From Diospyros lotus (lineage: Eukaryota > Streptophyta > Magnoliopsida > Ericales > Ebenaceae): a stretch of 64,000 nt of DNA. A program made the position numbers and the translations under genes. The notes beneath the pieces are model-generated. The model saw nothing but the letters and a program-made list of their open reading frames with translations, searched no databases and was not told the origin of the DNA. This document shows positions 60,101 to 64,000 of the stretch, piece by piece. The stretch is from positions 17,812,311 to 17,876,310 of the forward strand of contig NC_068348.1 in NCBI RefSeq assembly GCF_014633365.1, given 5' to 3'. Each line of letters begins with the position of its first letter. Within the stretch, counting starts at the first letter, position 1.

Positions 60101-61620
60101 CGAAAAAGGCTTTGACCGAGTCTTGCAGGGTAATTTTGATTGAGTCTCGAGGGAATAATTTTGACCGAGTCTATCGAAGGCATTGGCACATGAGTCGTTC
60201 TACAGAGCCCGACGGGCTTATCGAGCGACTCACAGAAAAAGGGCAAAAAGATGATTTTGCCCCGCCCACTTTGCAAATTTGCAAAGCCAGCCACTATCCC
60301 CCTTGCTCTGCTCGTCTCCCCTGCCATGGCCGTCACCTTACCTCTCTATCGTGCCTCGCTGTCGTTGCCTGGCCTCGCCTCTTTGCCATCGCTGCCTCGT
60401 CTCGCCTCGCCGACAATCAATGCAGCGACTATCATCGATGCGACTATAGCGAGGCGCGACGGTGGCCAGGCAAGGGAGACGCGCAGAGTAGGGGAGAATC
60501 CATAGGAGGGGGAGGGAGAGAGTAGGGAGTGGGGATAAAATTATCTTTTTACTCTCTTTCGATAAATCCATCGATAAACTCGTTGAGTTTTCTAGTATTT
60601 TTCTTGACACGTGGGTAGTGTCACGTGGACACGCGAAAGCGTTGTGGAACCCCGTGTGAACCTGAGTCGGGGTGTTGGTGATACTAACATGTGCTGGCGC
60701 AGGAGAAGGTGAGCGAGATTTGATAATTTATTAGGCCAATTCAGTTAAGCTTTTTAACATATGTTTGGTCATTTCAATTTAAACAATTTAATCCGTTGCT
60801 GAATTGACGCGCCCTTAACTGTGTCACTTTGAGTGAGATTTTTAACTGTGTCATATTACTAAAATATGTTTAAAAAAAAAAGAAAGAAAGAAATATAAAA
60901 AGGGTATATTATGCTGCTATATATATATATATATATATGACCCTCATTCCCCGGCACCGCCGTCAAAGCAGGGGGTCCACTCCCTCTGACTTTTGGAGGC
61001 TACACCTACAAAAATTTTCAAGATTCCAAGAAAAATTTCTCTAACTTCTCTTTTAGGGTACAGGATTTATTTTAATTAGTTTAAGCATAATCTTGTCTTT
61101 ATTCGGGTTTCATCTATTTAGGTTACATATAGGCGTGGCTATTTATTTTTGGACTTCACATAATATATATATATATATAATCATAAGACATTTAAGATAC
61201 AATTCCTTAATTCTAAACCCTAAATGATAGTGTACCAATATAGAGGATAATATTTTCCAGCTAAAAAAATAAAATCCAATTATTTCTACATTATCATAAT
61301 GTATATATTTCTTTTAATAATGATATTTAATTTTGCAAAAATAAATTAAATTAATGTAATGTAATAATGAGATAATAATAGAAATAGTATTTTTCTATTT
61401 TGTTTTTAGAATTTATTAATTGGGTGTTAAAATGGGGCTCCAGCATTCCACGGTTCAGCTAGCTAGCTAGCGGCCTAGAGGCATGCATGTGATATGATCC
61501 CAGCGAGGGAAGACAGAAAAAAAATGTGACCGTTGGAGTTGTGTTCCTGAGGACTGAGGAAGAAAGAATGTATGTACTCTTCAATTATTGAACCCATGCT
61601 TCTCTGTTCACCCAGATTCT
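60101..61620. other. Intergenic region upstream of the pectinesterase gene
   Basis: A GC-rich block at 60240-60520 yields overlapping ORFs on both strands without motifs and looks like transposon-derived sequence. An (AT)n run occurs near 60920-60938 and another near 61163-61178. The last part has a GCTAGCTAGCTAGC run near 61458-61471. No gene is recognised. Confidence 0.4.
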
Positions 61621-61625
61621 TTCAG

Positions 61626-61627
<2 letters not shown>

Positions 61628-61677
<50 letters not shown>

Positions 61678-61762
61678 CCTTGTACTGATGAATCATCCCC
61701 TCCTCCGCCAACCACACATTATTCTCTCTCTCAGAACCTAATTAATTAATGCTATTTTATTA
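61628..61762 (+). promoter_or_regulatory. Pectinesterase core promoter / 5' UTR with (CT)n(TA)n
   Basis: A (CT)16 tract (61628-61659) runs straight into a (TA)n tract (to 61677) that can act as the TATA box; the start codon is about 85 bases further on. CT-rich initiator-proximal repeats are common in plant promoters. The transcription start is inferred. Confidence 0.5.
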
Positions 61763-64000
61763 ATGGCTTCTTCCGTGTACTCTCTCTTCGCTGCCTTCTT
61801 CCTTTTCTCCTTGCATGGACTACTACTGTTCAGAGCTTCAGCTTCAGCTTCTAAGCACAAATGGGTTCGACCCTCCGGCCACCGCCTCATCACCGTCGAC
61901 GTCAACGTCGACAGCTTCGCTGATTTCCAGTCCGTTCAGGCCGCCGTCGACTCCGTCCCCCAAAACAACAGCCAGAACGTCCTCATCCAGATCGCCGCCG
62001 GCTATTACATGTAAGATGTAACCTAATTAACCTAAACATGGACTTTGTTATTTCGTTATTCTGTCTTTTCTCATTGTTCGAATTAACAATATATATATGC
62101 GTGGTCGTACCTGGTGGTGGCGGGGGATCGAGCAGAGAGAAGGTGGTGGTGCCAGCGTCGAAACCGTACATCACGTTTCAGGGAGCGGGGCGGGATGCCA
62201 CGGTGATCGAGTGGCACGACCGAGCCAGCGACCGCGGGCCGGACGGCCAGCAGCTCCGCACCTATCAAACTGCCTCTGTCACAGTCTACGCCGCTTTCTT
62301 CTCCGCCAGAAACATCAGCTTCAAGGTGGTGGCGCCGCCCCCCCAATATTAATCTCTTCTTCCTCCTAATACTACTATATATCTATCTTCTCCATTTCGC
62401 ATGTTAATGAATTCCGTCGTCGTTTCAGAACACTGCGCCAGCGCCAATGCCAGGAATGCAAGGGTGGCAGGCGGCGGCGTTCCGGATTTCCGGCGACAAA
62501 GCCTACTTCTCCGGCTGCGGATTCTACGGCGCCCAAGACACGCTCTGCGACGACGCCGGCCGCCATTACTTCAAGGAGTGTTACATCGAGGGCTCCATAG
62601 ACTTCATCTTCGGCAATGGCCGATCCATGTACAAAGTCAGCACCTGTAATTAATAATCAATTAACATTCTTTCTTCATTAATTTCATTCTTGATTTATAT
62701 TAATTTCTTCTTATTCTTTTTCTTTTTCTTCAGGACTGTGAGCTGCACTCCATAGCGACGAGGTTCGGTTCGATAGCGGCGCAAGACAGGAAATCGCCGG
62801 AGGAGAAGACCGGATTCGCCTTCGTCGGCTGCCGCGTCACCGGAACCGGCCCATTGTATGTGGGCCGGGCCATGGGCCAGTACTCCAGGATTGTATTCTC
62901 CTACACCTACTTCGATGACGTGGTCGCACACGGTGGCTGGGATGACTGGGACCACGTCAGCAACAAGAACAAGTAACATCCCTTCCCTTCAGCACGAACA
63001 CCATGCATGTTTGGAATATAGAAATTTATTTATAAATTAATTTTATATATAACTTATTTGTAAATAAATATACATAATTTAATATATAAAATTTAATTAA
63101 ATGTTATAAAATTATGTTTAAAATAAATTCATAATTAAAATTTCATTTAGAAATTTAAAGTTTTAGATTAATTTATGAATAAAATTTGTTTATTTGAGTT
63201 CGAGTTTTGTGAAGTACATTTGTAAATTTCACCTATTTTGATAAAATTTAAATTAATTGCATTCAATACCATAGAATGAATTCGTAAAATTGAAATGAAT
63301 TTTTTTTTTCATTCCACATTAAGCATTTTTTTTTAAAAAAAAAGATAGATTTTGTGTTTTTTTAATTTCCCAAAATATTGTATATATTTTTTTGTTTAGA
63401 AAATAAACATAACAATTAAAAGAGAAATAATGTTATTTATCTAGACTGGAGATTCATTTCTATCTAAGTGGTATATTTTTATTAGACAATAAAAAGATGC
63501 AAGTGTCAATATTTATTGTACACAATTTTATTATCCAATGAAAAGATGTCATTTAAACTAGAGATCCATCTCCAGTCTACATAAATAGCATTACTCTTAG
63601 AAAATATTAGTATATGACATTTTTAAGTTATAATGGAATAAGAACAATCTTATCATTACATTAAAACTTATCTTCATTTGAAATTTGTTTAAAATTTAAA
63701 AACTAAATGGAAACCCCCAAATTTTACTCTTTAATGGCGATCATTTATTTTAATTTTTCTTTTTAATTACAAATGCATAACAAGGGGTGAAGGTCACCCC
63801 TTTAGTTTTATTAGAGCATAAGTTAAAATAACACAGTAATTTTTTTTATAATTGTTAGTTAATTTGACAGAAATTTAACTATGTTTGTGTATTTATTTGG
63901 ATAGAACGGTGTTTTTTGGAGTGTATAATTGTTGGGGGCCAGGAGCAGCAGCAGTGCGAGGAGTTTCATGGGCTCGAGAGCTTGATTATGAATCAGCACA
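61763..64000 (+). CDS. PME53: Pectinesterase (PME53-like, type II), 3' end outside window
   Basis: Exons 61763-62010, 62136-62325, 62429-62635, 62734-62972 and 63905-64000 (continuing past the window) splice in phase with GT-AG introns, giving 326 complete codons. A signal peptide (about 1-28) directs secretion to the cell wall, where the enzyme removes methyl esters from homogalacturonan. There is no PMEI pro-domain. Family motifs: GYYIEK near 80-85, Q160 in WQAAAF, GAQDTL with Q182 and D183, IDFIFGNG with D204, and [10 protein letters not shown] with R260; these correspond to the catalytic Gln, Asp and Arg set of pectinesterases. The GRAM variant instead of GRPW, and [11 protein letters not shown] plus [14 protein letters not shown], fit the Arabidopsis PME53-like clade. 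About 50-60 C-terminal residues should lie beyond 64000. Exons are GC-rich against AT-rich introns. Intron 4 is the longest (932 bp). Confidence 0.93.

Noticed and set aside
60085..60610. Overlapping 84-146 codon ORFs in a GC-rich block
   Set aside because: They are open on both strands with no motifs; composition explains them.

Overview
This is an angiosperm nuclear fragment: spliced genes with GT-AG introns, AT-rich intergenic DNA and dense nested transposable elements. The species cannot be fixed from the sequence. Only two host genes are recognisable in 64 kb. One is a complete five-exon GT8 glycosyltransferase of the PGSIP7/PGSIP8 (plant glycogenin-like starch initiation protein) group at 14068-16878 (+). 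The other is the first four exons and part of the fifth of a secreted pectinesterase of the PME53 type at 61763-64000 (+), cut by the window end.

Left of the PGSIP gene (1-13.3 kb): the 3' end of a SIRE/Maximus-like Ty1/copia element (1-1513), then a decayed minus-strand copia element (1525-8861). That copia carries a solo LTR (target-site duplication, TSD, GAAGA), a second short LTR, and a Ty3/gypsy-type LTR which itself contains a hAT MITE (TSD CTCAAGAC). A Mutator-like MITE with a 9-bp TSD lies at 10097-11076.

Between the PGSIP gene and about 35 kb is a Russian-doll nest. A small Mutator-like element whose ends lie at 17368 and 35037 (12-bp direct repeat outside) was split by a minus-strand copia element. 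The copia was in turn hit by a gypsy solo LTR, a 9.5-kb decayed gypsy element (TSD ATATC), and a copia solo LTR that contains another gypsy solo LTR (TSD TCTAT).

From 38 to 55 kb a decayed LINE ORF1 on the minus strand is split by a gypsy solo LTR (39767-42501, TSD ATCCC) and by an 11.57-kb CACTA (En/Spm) transposon (42778-54349, TSD ATC). Both genes of the CACTA element can be spliced in silico into open frames: a TNP2-type transposase of 1112 aa and a Transposase_24/DUF8039-type protein of about 505 aa. Both ends carry arrays of GC-rich palindromes. It is the best candidate here for a recently mobile, possibly autonomous element.

The right flank (55-61.7 kb) holds copia and hAT fragments and the pectinesterase promoter. 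The most unusual pattern not explained by standard features is a set of dense GTCGAC-centred palindrome arrays just upstream of the TATA box in several unrelated LTRs.
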